Shown here: piece by piece, positions 9,126 through 17,822 of the stretch
Position numbering within the stretch: position 1 is the first letter of the stretch
How the letters are laid out: each line of letters starts with the position of its first letter
Assembly: GCA_001657395.1 (NCBI GenBank)
Contig: LYSY01000002.1
Span: forward strand, 248,001 to 312,000
Direction: 5' to 3'
Length of the DNA stretch: 64,000 nucleotides
Origin: Rhodospirillales bacterium BBD 1991-14
Lineage (GTDB): Bacteria; Pseudomonadota; Alphaproteobacteria; Kiloniellales; Kiloniellaceae
Translations under genes and position numbers: made by a program
Notes under the pieces: generated by a model
Database searches by the model: none
Seen by the model: the letters and a program-made list of their open reading frames with translations, nothing else
Told to the model about the DNA's origin: nothing

Positions 9126-9518
9126 ATGACGGTGAAAGAGGAAAACCAGCAGGACTTCGGCAGCGAGCACTGGCCGGAAGAGATCCGCTACGTCTCGGAA
9201 GACAAGACCCTGGTCATCCGTTTCGACAGCGGCGAGACCTTTACCTTTCCCGCCGAGTTCCTGCGCATCGAAAGCCCCTCGGCCGAAGTGCAGGGTCACG
9301 GCCCCGGCCAGAAGCAGATCGTGCCGGGGCGCCGCCACGTCGGCATCATGGCAATCGAACCGGTGGGCAACTACGCCGTGCGCATCAAGTTCGACGATCT
9401 GCACGACACCGGCATCTTCTCCTGGCAGTACCTGCACAAGCTGGGCCGTGAACAGGACAGCCTCTGGCAGGCCTATCTCGACCACCTCGCCGCCAAAGGC
9501 CTCAGCCGGGATCCATAA
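9126..9518 (+). CDS. DUF971 protein (gamma-butyrobetaine hydroxylase N-terminal-like domain)
   Basis: A 130-residue protein formed almost entirely of the DUF971 domain: HWPEEIRYVSEDKTLVIRFD, FTFPAEFLRIESPSAEVQGHG, then VGNYAVRIKFDDLHDTGIFS and WQYLHKLGRE. In other bacteria the domain is found alone next to iron-sulfur or MoCo/Mrp genes, or fused at the N-terminus of hydroxylases. The catalytic 2-oxoglutarate oxygenase domain is absent, so no enzyme activity is implied. It is the last gene of the cnoX cluster and runs tail to tail into the histidine kinase gene 28 bases further on. Confidence 0.9.
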   Translation: MTVKEENQQDFGSEHWPEEIRYVSEDKTLVIRFDSGETFTFPAEFLRIESPSAEVQGHGPGQKQIVPGRRHVGIMAIEPVGNYAVRIKFDDLHDTGIFSWQYLHKLGREQDSLWQAYLDHLAAKGLSRDP

Positions 9519-9546
9519 GGTTGCGCGGCACCGCAGCCGGAAGTGC

Positions 9547-10677
9547 TCAGGCCGCGGGAAGGTCCCTTTTGGGCCGGGCCTCCGCAGAAGCGCGGCCCGG
9601 CAGGATGCGTGACGCCGGCAGCCTTACGGTCACGGTGGTCCCGGCACCCGGCTGGCTCTGAAGGTCCAGCGTGCCGCCGTGCTGTTCGACCAGGCCCTTG
9701 GTCAGCGGCAGGCCCAGCCCGGTACCCTGAAACCTGCGGTCCAGACCGCTGTCGATCTGGCCGAAAAGCGCCAAGGCCTTGTGGATGTCTTCGGGCGCCA
9801 TGCCGATCCCGGTGTCGCGGATCTGGAACACGCAGCCGCTCGCCGGTCTGCACCAGGCCCTGAGCATCACGGTGCCGCCCGCTTCGCTGAACTTGATCGC
9901 ATTGGAGAGCAGGTTGGTCAGAGCCTGCTTGAGCTTGCGCTCGTCGGCACAGAGGTCCGGCAGATCGTTTTCGACCTCGGTGGCAAGATCCACACCGCGC
10001 TGTCTGGCGCGTTCCTTCACAAGGGTGATTGCCGAGCCGATCAAGGCGCCGACTTCGACCGCGCTCTCGTGCAGTTCGTCACGGCCGGACTCGATCTTGG
10101 AGAGGTCCAGAATGTCGTTGATGAGGTCGAGCAGATGCAGGCCCGACTCGTGGATGTCGGTCGCGTAATCCCGGTACTTCGGGTTTCCGGCAGAACCCAG
10201 TGTTTCCTGGCTGATGATGTCGGCAAAGCCGATGATCGCGTTCAGCGGAGTGCGCAGCTCATGGCTCATCGTCGCCAGGAAATGCGACTTTGCCTGGCTG
10301 GCGGCAAAGGCTTCGTCCCGCGCCGTCTGGAGGCTGGCCGCAAGGCGTTCCAGTTCCACCTTCTGCTCGAGGAGCAGGGCGTTCTGGCTGCTGACCAGCC
10401 TGTGCGCCTTCGAGTAGGTGAACAGGTGACGCCACGACAAGCAGAGCACACCCACGGCAAGCCCAATGGCGGGAAACAGGATCTCGTCCAGCTCAAGGTG
10501 TTCGTAGTCATGGGCCCACGCGTCGAAAGCCTCGTGCAGATCGAAGGTCGCGGCCACCACGTAGATCGCAATGGCAAGAACCACGACAAAGCCGAGTTCC
10601 ACTGCAACCGACCTGCGGCCGAAAACAATTCGCTCACCCTCCAGCGGGGCGCGGTGACGCGCAAGGAATTCAGGCAA
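9547..10677 (-). CDS. Membrane sensor histidine kinase
   Basis: A 376-residue kinase with two membrane spans (about 24-44 and 66-82), no large sensor domain between them, a coiled stretch, then the HisKA dimerisation domain with the phospho-accepting histidine H139 in MSHELRTPLNAIIGFADI. The ATPase domain is complete: N-box NLLSNAIKF (about 255-263), G1 DTGIGM (288-293) and G2 GTGLGL (318-323). It should autophosphorylate and pass phosphate to a response regulator, but none is adjacent. The short periplasmic loop, FDLHEAFDAWAHDYEHLELD, is acidic and carries four histidines. It is monocistronic. Confidence 0.9.
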   Translation of the reverse strand: MPEFLARHRAPLEGERIVFGRRSVAVELGFVVVLAIAIYVVAATFDLHEAFDAWAHDYEHLELDEILFPAIGLAVGVLCLSWRHLFTYSKAHRLVSSQNALLLEQKVELERLAASLQTARDEAFAASQAKSHFLATMSHELRTPLNAIIGFADIISQETLGSAGNPKYRDYATDIHESGLHLLDLINDILDLSKIESGRDELHESAVEVGALIGSAITLVKERARQRGVDLATEVENDLPDLCADERKLKQALTNLLSNAIKFSEAGGTVMLRAWCRPASGCVFQIRDTGIGMAPEDIHKALALFGQIDSGLDRRFQGTGLGLPLTKGLVEQHGGTLDLQSQPGAGTTVTVRLPASRILPGRASAEARPKRDLPAA

Positions 10678-10915
10678 TGTTGGTTCCCGGACAGGGGCGC
10701 ACCGCAGCGTGATGTCTCAGGACACGGTAGCTGAAGTGCACCAATACAACGCTACCGAGTATCATGGTGGGCATTGGTTAACGTAAGGCTAAGCGAATTG
10801 TCCCCACAGGTCGCCCGGGCCAGCAGACAGCGGTCGTGAATGCTTTGCGGTTTGAGGGCCGGTGCGTTAAGGAGCCGGTGCGTCAGCGGGCCGCGGCGGC
10901 GGCCGTCGTTCGGTC

Positions 10916-11584
10916 CTAGCGGTCGCTGACGACCTGGCGTTCTTCGACGATCCGCCCGGCGGCGAGGCGGACCTCGGAGAGAAAGCGGTCAAAAACCCGC
11001 GCCGTCGCGCGGTTGAGCGCCACGACCGCAGCCTCCACGGTCTCGTTTTCCGCCGGCTCTTCGGCCACGTAGCTGTCGACGACAAGCAGGCGGCCGTCGG
11101 CAAGACGCAGCAAAGCCAGTTCGATTTCGACGATGACGCGCGGCGGCCCGCCGCCGAGCAGACGCTCGAGACGCCGGGCCTTGCCGCTGACCTGGTAGTC
11201 GGCGCGGATCCGCATGTCGGGCGTCACCACAAGCCCGGCCACGCCGCTGCGGCGCAGATAGGCGACCATCTGGTCCTGCAGCATGCGCGGCGGCGCGTCG
11301 TTCCAGTAGTGATAGTGGTGCTGCTGAAGCTCGAAGGACTGACCGCTTTCGCTGTAAAGCAGCGGGCGCTCCCGCAGCAGCCCGTCGGCCTGCAGAAGCT
11401 CGACCGCCATGACGCCGGGCAGCGGTGCCTCCTGTGCGCTCTGCGCCGGCGTGGGCACGAGGAGCCGGTAGTAGTGGTCGCGCGGCACCGGGGGCGCAGC
11501 GCCGAGGCAGCCGGCCAGCAAAGGCGCAATCAAGAACGCAGGCAGAAGCTTGGCCGTCACCCCTTTCATCACCCGGTCCATCAA
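10916..11584 (-). CDS. ABC-type transport auxiliary lipoprotein (PqiC-like) of the MCE transporter
   Basis: A 222-residue outer-membrane lipoprotein candidate: signal sequence with lipobox LLAGC near residue 25, then the DUF330-type fold (RDHYYRLLVPTP, VMAVELLQADGLLRERPLLY, YHYWNDAPPRMLQDQMVAYL). Proteins of this family accompany MCE transporters and are thought to form the outer-membrane end of the lipid path. The start codon overlaps the stop of the MCE gene by four bases, so it is translationally coupled and is the last gene of the seven-gene operon. The first of two N-terminal methionines is used here; the third (residue 6) is possible. Confidence 0.88.
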   Translation of the reverse strand: MMDRVMKGVTAKLLPAFLIAPLLAGCLGAAPPVPRDHYYRLLVPTPAQSAQEAPLPGVMAVELLQADGLLRERPLLYSESGQSFELQQHHYHYWNDAPPRMLQDQMVAYLRRSGVAGLVVTPDMRIRADYQVSGKARRLERLLGGGPPRVIVEIELALLRLADGRLLVVDSYVAEEPAENETVEAAVVALNRATARVFDRFLSEVRLAAGRIVEERQVVSDR

Positions 11585-12621
11585 TTGTCCCTCCGGATCG
11601 GACCGGAAGGCCGGGTCGTTTCGACGTTGACCTCCTGGGGCGGCGAGCCGCCCAGCAACAGCCCCGGGTTCTGCCGGATCAGGCGACTGAACTCGTTCAT
11701 GTTGCGGGTTGTGCCGGCAAGGTTGTGGTTGATGGTGTCGATGTTCTGGGCGATGGAGCGCAGGATGTAGCGGGTGTCGTCCAGCGAATCGTTGACGTTG
11801 GCTTCGTTGCTTTCGACGACCTGCTGCAGGTCGGCGACGATGCCGTCGAGCTGGGCGAGGGTATGCTGAACCGCTGCGGTGATCTCGACAAAGTCGCGCG
11901 ACACGGTTTCGATGTTCTCGACCGTGTGATTGATTCCCGCGACATTGCGCTCGGAAAGCAGGGCCTGCACCGACGCAAGCGTGGCATTCAGCCGCTCGCT
12001 GAAGATCCGCAGTTCGTTTGTGATTGCGGGCACGTCGCCGCGGGCACCGGCTGCGGCGGTGTTCAGCGATCCCAGAAGGGGTGCCACGTCGCTGTCGATC
12101 AGGCGGTTGGCATTGACCGCCAGCTCGCCCAGCCGGGCGAGCAGCGGCTGCAGGCCGTCGCGGGACAGCACACCGACTTCGCCGGCGATATCGGCCATGG
12201 CCGCAAACATGTCGGCGCTCGGCGCGGAGGCGATCTGCGCACCCGGGGAGAGGCTTGCCGGGGACTCGCCCCGCGTGATCTCCACCGTCTTGGCGGCCAG
12301 AAACTTCGAGCTGTGAATGCGGGCCACGCTGTCGGCGGGAATGACCCAGCCCTTTTGGACGGAGACATCGAGATGGAACGCCATCGCGCCGTCCTCCGCG
12401 ACCGGTTCGATCGCCTCGACCTGGCCGACGGGAAAACCCTCGTAGCGGACCTGGGTTCCGAACTTCACGTCGGCCACGTTGTCGAAGACAATCGTGTAGT
12501 GGTCGCGCGGGCCCGCGCCCCCGCTGAGCGCGATCATAGCCGCCACCGCCGCCACCAGCATGGCGATCACAAAGCCGCCGACCAGGGCGTAGTTCAGTCC
12601 TTGGTGTCGCATGGTCTTCAA
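11581..12621 (-). CDS. mlaD: MCE-domain periplasmic lipid-binding protein (MlaD family)
   Basis: A 346-residue protein anchored by one N-terminal helix (NYALVGGFVIAMLVAAVAAM), followed by a single MCE domain at about 40-115 (YTIVFDNVADVKFGTQVRYE, PVGQVEAIEP, AKTVEITRG). A long helical tail follows (about 130-325: ADMFAAMADIAGEVGVLSR, LNATLASVQALLS). The hexameric MCE ring with helical tube carries phospholipid between membranes in the known systems. It is longer than E. coli MlaD (about 183 residues) because of the tail. It overlaps the ATPase gene upstream and the lipoprotein gene downstream by four bases each. Confidence 0.92.
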   Translation of the reverse strand: MKTMRHQGLNYALVGGFVIAMLVAAVAAMIALSGGAGPRDHYTIVFDNVADVKFGTQVRYEGFPVGQVEAIEPVAEDGAMAFHLDVSVQKGWVIPADSVARIHSSKFLAAKTVEITRGESPASLSPGAQIASAPSADMFAAMADIAGEVGVLSRDGLQPLLARLGELAVNANRLIDSDVAPLLGSLNTAAAGARGDVPAITNELRIFSERLNATLASVQALLSERNVAGINHTVENIETVSRDFVEITAAVQHTLAQLDGIVADLQQVVESNEANVNDSLDDTRYILRSIAQNIDTINHNLAGTTRNMNEFSRLIRQNPGLLLGGSPPQEVNVETTRPSGPIRRDN

Positions 12622-13502
12622 GGAGCTCCTGAGTCTTCGCTGTGCAGTGGCGCGGCCGGCGGCACCTCTCCGGTGAGGCGCCGGAGATAGGCCCCGGCGT
12701 CGACCTCCGTTTCCTCGGAGCGCCGGTTCAGCAGATTTTGAATGCGCGGATTGCCGGACCGCCGAACGCCGGCCACGTCGTCGACCAGAAGAATGCGGCC
12801 CTGGTCGAGCACGGTGATGCGGTCGGCGATCTTGAAGGCGCTTTCCAGTTCGTGGGTCACCACGACGATGGTCATGTTCATGGCATCGCGCAGTTTCAGA
12901 ATGAGATCGTCGAGTGCTGCAGAGACGACGGGATCGAGGCCGGCCGAGGGCTCGTCGAAGAACAGCAGCGCCGGGTCCATCACGATGGCCCGCGCCACCG
13001 CCGCGCGCTTCAGCATGCCGCCGGAAAGCTCCGCCGGCATCATTGCCTCGGCCTCCGCCAGGTTGACCACCTCCAGCTTGAGGCGGGCCATGATTTCCAT
13101 GGTCTTGCGGTCGAGCTGCGTGTGCTCCTGCAGGGGCAGCATCACGTTCTCCAGAACCGTCATCGAACTGAAGAGCGCGCCGCCCTGAAAAGCGACGCCG
13201 AGCTTGCGGCGCAGGCGCATCATCTCCATGGCGCGGGCCCGGGTGATGTCGAGACCCAGCAGCTCGACGCGCCCCGCCGTCGGCCGCGTAAGCCCCACGA
13301 GATGGCGCAGCAGGGTCGACTTGCCGGAGCCGCTGCCGCCCATGATCACCATGATCTCCCCCGGCGACACGGTGAGGCCGATATCGTACAGGACCTGCCG
13401 TTCGCCGTAGTGCGCCTGCAGGTTTTCCACCCGAACCACCGGCGCGGCGGCAGCCTGCGTCTGCAGGCGTTCCGAGACTCTTGTGTCGCTGCGATCCGTC
13501 AT
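12618..13502 (-). CDS. mlaF: ABC transporter ATPase of the MCE/Mla system
   Basis: The energising subunit of the lipid transporter, at the inner face of the inner membrane. In its 294 residues the ABC motifs are intact: Walker A GGSGSGKST, Q-loop VAFQGGALFSSMTVLENVMLP, signature LSGGMLKRAAVARAI, Walker B LLFFDEPSAGLDP and switch VVTHELE. The LSGGM signature and the acidic EPSAGLDP are typical of MlaF-type ATPases. The first 20 residues are extra and poorly conserved. It lies four bases after the permease gene and overlaps mlaD by four. Confidence 0.95.
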   Translation of the reverse strand: MTDRSDTRVSERLQTQAAAAPVVRVENLQAHYGERQVLYDIGLTVSPGEIMVIMGGSGSGKSTLLRHLVGLTRPTAGRVELLGLDITRARAMEMMRLRRKLGVAFQGGALFSSMTVLENVMLPLQEHTQLDRKTMEIMARLKLEVVNLAEAEAMMPAELSGGMLKRAAVARAIVMDPALLFFDEPSAGLDPVVSAALDDLILKLRDAMNMTIVVVTHELESAFKIADRITVLDQGRILLVDDVAGVRRSGNPRIQNLLNRRSEETEVDAGAYLRRLTGEVPPAAPLHSEDSGAP

Positions 13503-13506
13503 GGCG

Positions 13507-14298
13507 CTACCCGCTGGTCACCACGAAGGCGAAGATCATGTCGACCATGATGATGGCGGCGATGGAGTGCACCACCGCCCGTGTCGTCCGCCGCCCGACC
13601 CCCTCGGCGCCGCCGTCGGCCAGCGCACCGTTCACCGCCGAGACCAGCGCAACCACGGCGGCGAAGAGCACGCTCTTGCCGAGGCCGTGGGCGAGATCGT
13701 TCACCGAGAGCGCAGCAAGGACGTCGGCGTGGTAGGCCGCCAGGGAAATCTCCAGGCTGGCCGTCACCATGAGACCGGCGGCCGCCAGCGCGACGATGTT
13801 GGCCCACATGGTCAGGACGGGAACCATGATCATCATCGCAAAGAGCGCGGGGGCAACGAGGAAACGCACCGGCGAAATGCCGATGACGCGCAGCGCGTCG
13901 ACTTCCTGATTGATCGTCATGGTGCTGAAGCGCGCCGCAAGCGCCGAGCCGGAGCGGCCGGCGATCAGGATGCCGATGATCAGCGGCGCAAACTCCCGCA
14001 CCACCGAAAGGGCGATGCCGATGGTCGCGAAGGACTCGGCGCCGAACAGGCCGAGGCTGTAGAGGCTCTGGATCGCCAGCATCATGCCGATGGTTGCGGC
14101 GAGCACCGTGGCGATCGGCAGGGCCTCGATACCGATCTGCATCATCTGGGCGAAGACCGCGGGCAGGCGCACCGGCTGGCGCCGCGCCGGGCCGGCACAG
14201 GCCCAGAACAGCGACTCGGCGAAGAGCGCGCCGGCGAAGCCCACTTCCTCGACGCCGCGCACGACGCCCCGCCCGATGCCTTCGGCAAACCGCAGCAT
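13507..14298 (-). CDS. mlaE: MlaE-family permease of the MCE lipid transporter
   Basis: A 263-residue inner-membrane permease. Family features: the elbow region FAQMMQIGIEALPIATVLAA, the hydrophobic IGMMLAIQSLYSL, the coupling segment VREFAPLIIGILIAGRSGSA, then MTINQEVDALRVIGISPVRFLVAP, the most conserved MlaE stretch. Five to six hydrophobic helices are visible. The gene follows the STAS gene by nine bases and precedes the ATPase gene by four, so transporter and signalling proteins share a transcript. Confidence 0.95.
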   Translation of the reverse strand: MLRFAEGIGRGVVRGVEEVGFAGALFAESLFWACAGPARRQPVRLPAVFAQMMQIGIEALPIATVLAATIGMMLAIQSLYSLGLFGAESFATIGIALSVVREFAPLIIGILIAGRSGSALAARFSTMTINQEVDALRVIGISPVRFLVAPALFAMMIMVPVLTMWANIVALAAAGLMVTASLEISLAAYHADVLAALSVNDLAHGLGKSVLFAAVVALVSAVNGALADGGAEGVGRRTTRAVVHSIAAIIMVDMIFAFVVTSG

Positions 14299-14307
14299 GG
14301 CGCGCGC

Positions 14308-14640
14308 CTAACCGGCCGCCTTCAAGGCGGTATCGATGTCGGGATGGATGGTGAAGACCTGATCGAGGCGGGCCAGCTCGAAGACGCGCAGCGCCTGGGG
14401 GCTGACGGCAACCAGGCCGAAGGCGGTGCCGCCCTTGCCGGCGCTCTGCAAGGCCTCCACCAGGCTGGCGATGCCGGAGCTGTCGATGTAGCTGACCTGC
14501 GAAAGGTCGACCAGCAGGTCGCGGCCCCGCGCGACGCAGTCCAGCAGGATCCTGCGCACGTGGGGGGCGCGGTCGAGGTCGATCTCCCCGCCCAGTTCGA
14601 CAACCGTCTTGCCGCTTTCTTCGCGGATCGTCTGACTCAT
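14308..14640 (-). CDS. STAS-domain protein (anti-anti-sigma type), MlaB position
   Basis: A 110-residue single STAS domain. The loop that is phosphorylated in SpoIIAA/RsbV is present as YIDSSGIASL (D53, S54, S55), preceded by GGEIDLDRAPHVRRIL. In E. coli Mla the equivalent position is held by MlaB, a STAS protein that binds the ATPase. Here the serine site is intact and the kinase and phosphatase genes lie directly upstream, so this protein may be a phosphorylation-controlled MlaB, a sigma-factor antagonist partner, or both; which one is inference. It is separated from the kinase gene by four bases and from mlaE by nine. Confidence 0.9.
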   Translation of the reverse strand: MSQTIREESGKTVVELGGEIDLDRAPHVRRILLDCVARGRDLLVDLSQVSYIDSSGIASLVEALQSAGKGGTAFGLVAVSPQALRVFELARLDQVFTIHPDIDTALKAAG

Positions 14641-14644
14641 CTTG

Positions 14645-15085
14645 CTATGCCCTTTTCTTGGTCATCAGCAGAACGTTGCCCACGCCGTCGGGGGCGGGGG
14701 CGAAGTCCGCGCTGTCCATCAGTTCCTGAATGAAGTGAATGCCGAGGCCGCCGGGCCGCAGGTCGCCGAGATCGCGCGGTTTCCAGGCCGCCGGATCGAT
14801 CGCCTGGCCGAAGTCGGTCACGCGCAGGATCAGCCCCTCCGGACCGCGCAGCATGGCGACGACGATGCTGCCGTCGGCGCAGCCGGCATAGGCATGCAGG
14901 ATTGCGTTCTGACAGGCTTCGCCGACGGCCAGAACGATGTCCTGAACAGTCTGGTCGTCAAAGCCGCAGTAGCGCGCCGCGCTGCGCACGGCATCGCGCA
15001 CCATGACCATGCGGTCCGCGCGCGCCGGAAAGTGCAGCTCCAGCAGGCTCTCGGCGCCCGCTTCGCGGATCACCTGCGCCGTCAT
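14645..15085 (-). CDS. RsbW-type serine kinase / anti-sigma factor (GHKL ATPase)
   Basis: A 146-residue ATPase of the SpoIIAB/RsbW class. The N-box VGEACQNAILHAY holds the expected Glu and Asn, the G1 box is VTDFGQAID and the G2 box GGLGIHFIQELMD. Such kinases phosphorylate the serine of a partner STAS protein and, when free, bind a target protein (a sigma factor or other). Its start overlaps the phosphatase gene's stop by four bases, and the STAS gene follows four bases after its own stop. No sigma-factor gene is in this operon, so its binding target could be another protein. Confidence 0.9.
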   Translation of the reverse strand: MTAQVIREAGAESLLELHFPARADRMVMVRDAVRSAARYCGFDDQTVQDIVLAVGEACQNAILHAYAGCADGSIVVAMLRGPEGLILRVTDFGQAIDPAAWKPRDLGDLRPGGLGIHFIQELMDSADFAPAPDGVGNVLLMTKKRA

Positions 15086-16185
15086 TTCGCTTTCCGCGGC
15101 GGCGCCGCTGCGGCCTCCGAACCGGCGTCGGCCTGGACCTCATCAGCCTGGACCCAGGAATCGTCGATGGCCAGGACCGTCAGGTCGTCGCGGACCTCCC
15201 AGCCCTCGTCCTGCTCCAGGTTCTGCAACAGGGTCTCGAGGCGGCGGGCAAGCGGGGCCTCGGAGAGGGATTCGATGAGCTGGATCAGGCCGTCGACGCC
15301 CAGTTCCTCGCCGCTGACGTAGCGGTACTCCGTCAGGCCGTCGGTGAAGACGTAAAGTTCCCCGCCGCCGAGGTCGATGTGCTCTTCCGAAAGCTGCATG
15401 GAGGGCAGAATGCCGAGCGGTGGGGCGGAGGCGGGAAAGGCGGTGTAGCTGCGGTCGCGGCCGCGCAGCAGCGGCGGCTGATGGCCGGCGTTGGCCAGGC
15501 AGATCGTTCCGCTGCCGGTCTGATAGTGGCCCGCCACCATGGTCACGAACATGCCCCGCGTCGCGGTCTCGCAGAGTTCGGCGTTGATCGCCTCGAGAAG
15601 CTGCGCGGGCCGGTCGATGCGCTTGCCGAGACAGCGGAACAGGCTGATGGCCTTGGCCATCAGCAAGGCCGCGTTCATGCCCTTGCCGGAGACATCGCCC
15701 AGCGCAAAGGCGATGCGCCCGTCATCGAGACGGTAGAAGTCGAAGAAGTCGCCGGAAACCTTGCGTGCCGGCCGGTTGACGCCCCAGATCGGCAGGTGGC
15801 CCGGCGCGCAGTCCGGCTGCAGGCTCTGCTGCAGGTCCGCCGCCGTTGCGATGCTGTCCCCGACGCGCAGCTGCTCGATCAGGCGCTCGCGCAGGGCAGC
15901 ATTTTCGAGAGCAAGCTTCGCCAGACCCGTTACGACCCTGTCGAATTCCGCCTGCACCGGGTCTGCGGTTTGGGCCCCTGCAGTCCGGGCCCCTGAAGTC
16001 TGGGCCGAGGCGGCGCTGCCGACCGTCATCAGCCGCGCCAGGGCGCCCGGGCAGGCCGCCTCCAGCACCGCCGGCGCATCTTCGGCGCCGGCCAGGCGGT
16101 TGCTCAGGTCTGCGAGAAACGTCAGGCGATCGGAGAGGTCGCGACCGATTTCACCGGGCACCTTGCGGTATTGCTGATCCGACAT
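15082..16185 (-). CDS. SpoIIE/RsbU-type PP2C phosphatase
   Basis: A serine phosphatase that would reset the phosphorylated STAS partner. A short N-terminal part and coiled helix (ENAALRERLIEQLRVGDSIA) lead to the linker ATAADLQQSLQPDCAPGH, typical of RsbU. The PP2C domain follows, with metal motifs VSGDFFDFYRLDDG, ALGDVSGKGMNAALLMAK, VFTDGLTEY and VRDDLTVLAI. I chose the ATG at 16185 (MSDQQYRKV); an in-frame ATG at 16230 adds 15 low-complexity residues. A stretch near residue 70 (TSGARTAGAQTADP) is encoded by a 15-bp repeat. It is the first gene of the operon that continues into the MCE transporter. Confidence 0.9.
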   Translation of the reverse strand: MSDQQYRKVPGEIGRDLSDRLTFLADLSNRLAGAEDAPAVLEAACPGALARLMTVGSAASAQTSGARTAGAQTADPVQAEFDRVVTGLAKLALENAALRERLIEQLRVGDSIATAADLQQSLQPDCAPGHLPIWGVNRPARKVSGDFFDFYRLDDGRIAFALGDVSGKGMNAALLMAKAISLFRCLGKRIDRPAQLLEAINAELCETATRGMFVTMVAGHYQTGSGTICLANAGHQPPLLRGRDRSYTAFPASAPPLGILPSMQLSEEHIDLGGGELYVFTDGLTEYRYVSGEELGVDGLIQLIESLSEAPLARRLETLLQNLEQDEGWEVRDDLTVLAIDDSWVQADEVQADAGSEAAAAPPRKAK

Positions 16186-16425
16186 CGGCTTACTGCGTCC
16201 GGCTCCCCCACGCGCTGCGTCGCCGGCCATTCTATTGGCGAAAGGTTAACCTTCCCTTGGGCAGGCGCCGCAGAACTGCTCGCTGGACCACCTCCATTCC
16301 GGCACACCGGATTTGCGGCAGCCTTTGTCATCTCCGCCATGGGCGAAGTCGCGGGCGGACAAGAAGGTCCCTCCTGCGCTGGCAAGCTTTGCGGTGCGAG
16401 ATCCAAAAGCAGCGGAGCGACGGCC

Positions 16426-17673
16426 ATGGCACCCGACGGGCAGACGACGCAGGACGCAGACCGCACACACGAGAGCACGACGGCCGCCATCGATATGCGC
16501 GCCTTGCGGGCCTATCGCCTGGCGCGGGTCCGAGCCGAACTGCGGCGCCACGACTATGCGGGCGCCCTGCTCTACGACCCCATGAACATCCGCTATGCCT
16601 GCGACAGCCGCAACATGGCGGTCTGGTGCCTGCACAACCCCGTGCGCTACTGCTTCGTCGCCACCGAGGGGCCGGTTGTGATCTTCGACTTCCACAACTG
16701 CGAGCATCTCTCCGAAGACATCGAGGTGATCGACGAGGTGCGCCCGGCCACCTCGTGGTTCTATTTCGAGGCCGGCCAGCGGTCGGAGGAACTGGCTGGA
16801 ACCTGGGCGGCGGAGCTGGCCGACCTGGTGACCCGCTACGGCGGCGGCAACCGGCGCCTGGCCGTCGACAAATGCGACCCCTTCGGCATCAGCGCCCTGC
16901 AGGCCCTCAACATCACGCTGCGCGACGGCCAGGAAGTGATGGAACTGGCCCGGGTGATCAAGGGGCCGGAGGAGCTGCAGGCGATGCGCGCCTCGGTAGC
17001 GGTCTGCCAGATGGCGATGGCGGAGATGCACCGCCGGCTCACCCCCGGCATGACGGAAAACCAGCTCTGGGCGATCCTCAACCAGGTGAACGCGGCCAAC
17101 GGCGGGGAGTGGATCGAAACCCGCCTGCTGTCCGCCGGCGGACGCACCAATCCCTGGTTCCGCGAATGCGGCGCCAACGCCATCCAGGCTGGCGACATCG
17201 TCAGCTTCGACACCGACATGATCGGCCCCTACAGTTACTGCTCCGACATCTCCCGCACCTTCCTCTGCGGCGACGGCCGGGCCAGCGACGAACAGCGCCG
17301 GCTCTATCAGCTCGCCTGGGAACAGATCAACACCAACACCGCGTTGCTGAAGCCGGGCCTCAGCTTCCGCGAGCTGTCCGAGACCGCCTGGAAGCTGCCG
17401 GCCTCCTGCGCCGCCAACCGTTACTCCGTCGTGGTGCACGGGGTCGGGCTCTGCGACGAGTACCCTGCCGTGCGCTATCAGCGCGACTTCGGGAAGGCCG
17501 GCTACGACGGCGTGTTCGAGGAGAACATGACCGTCTGCGTCGAAAGCTACATCGGCGAGGAAGGCGGCCATGAAGGCGTGAAGCTGGAGCAGCAGGTGCT
17601 GATCACTTCAGACGGTGCCGAACTGCTCTCCGACTTCCCCTTCGAGGAACGCCTGCTGCTGCGGGAGGTGTGA
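16426..17673 (+). CDS. dddP: M24-fold metalloenzyme, candidate DddP-type DMSP lyase
   Basis: A 415-residue protein of the peptidase M24 (creatinase/Xaa-Pro) fold. Long stretches resemble the DMSP lyase DddP: YDPMNIRYACDSRNM, GGEWIETRLLSAGGRTNPWF and HGVGLCDEYP. All M24 metal ligands can be read: D262 and D264 (FDTDM), D274 (YCSDIS), H338, E373 and E388. Their spacing (2, 10, 64, 35, 15) equals that of the DddP ligands as I recall them, and D344 sits where DddP has its proposed catalytic base. DddP splits dimethylsulfoniopropionate into acrylate and DMS. A related peptidase of unknown substrate is the alternative. Start 16426 is preceded by AGCGGAGCGACGGCC; upstream in-frame ATGs would overlap the divergent phosphatase promoter. 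Confidence 0.68.
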   Translation: MAPDGQTTQDADRTHESTTAAIDMRALRAYRLARVRAELRRHDYAGALLYDPMNIRYACDSRNMAVWCLHNPVRYCFVATEGPVVIFDFHNCEHLSEDIEVIDEVRPATSWFYFEAGQRSEELAGTWAAELADLVTRYGGGNRRLAVDKCDPFGISALQALNITLRDGQEVMELARVIKGPEELQAMRASVAVCQMAMAEMHRRLTPGMTENQLWAILNQVNAANGGEWIETRLLSAGGRTNPWFRECGANAIQAGDIVSFDTDMIGPYSYCSDISRTFLCGDGRASDEQRRLYQLAWEQINTNTALLKPGLSFRELSETAWKLPASCAANRYSVVVHGVGLCDEYPAVRYQRDFGKAGYDGVFEENMTVCVESYIGEEGGHEGVKLEQQVLITSDGAELLSDFPFEERLLLREV

Positions 17674-17736
17674 CCACTAAAGCCGCTACGCATTTACGCA
17701 GTGGACAGCGCGCAAAAGTTGATTGAGACGTCTGCG

Positions 17737-17767
17737 ATGACAACACTACCTGATTGATTCATATAAT
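17737..17767 (+). promoter_or_regulatory. Possible sigma-70 promoter in AT-rich spacer
   Basis: TATAAT at 17762-17767, with a weak -35 (ATGACA, 17737-17742, 19-bp spacing), upstream of the formyltransferase gene. The spacer from 17690 to 17815 is much richer in A+T than its surroundings. By eye only. Confidence 0.35.
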
Positions 17768-17822
17768 GTAATCAATCTTAACGAGTATTTCTCTTTTAGA
17801 ATGCGCGTGATACATTCGCGCT

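Noticed and set aside
16171-16425. N-terminal extension of the DddP-like protein
   Set aside because: The upstream frame overlaps the divergent phosphatase gene and shows no family similarity; the ATG at 16426 has a better ribosome site.
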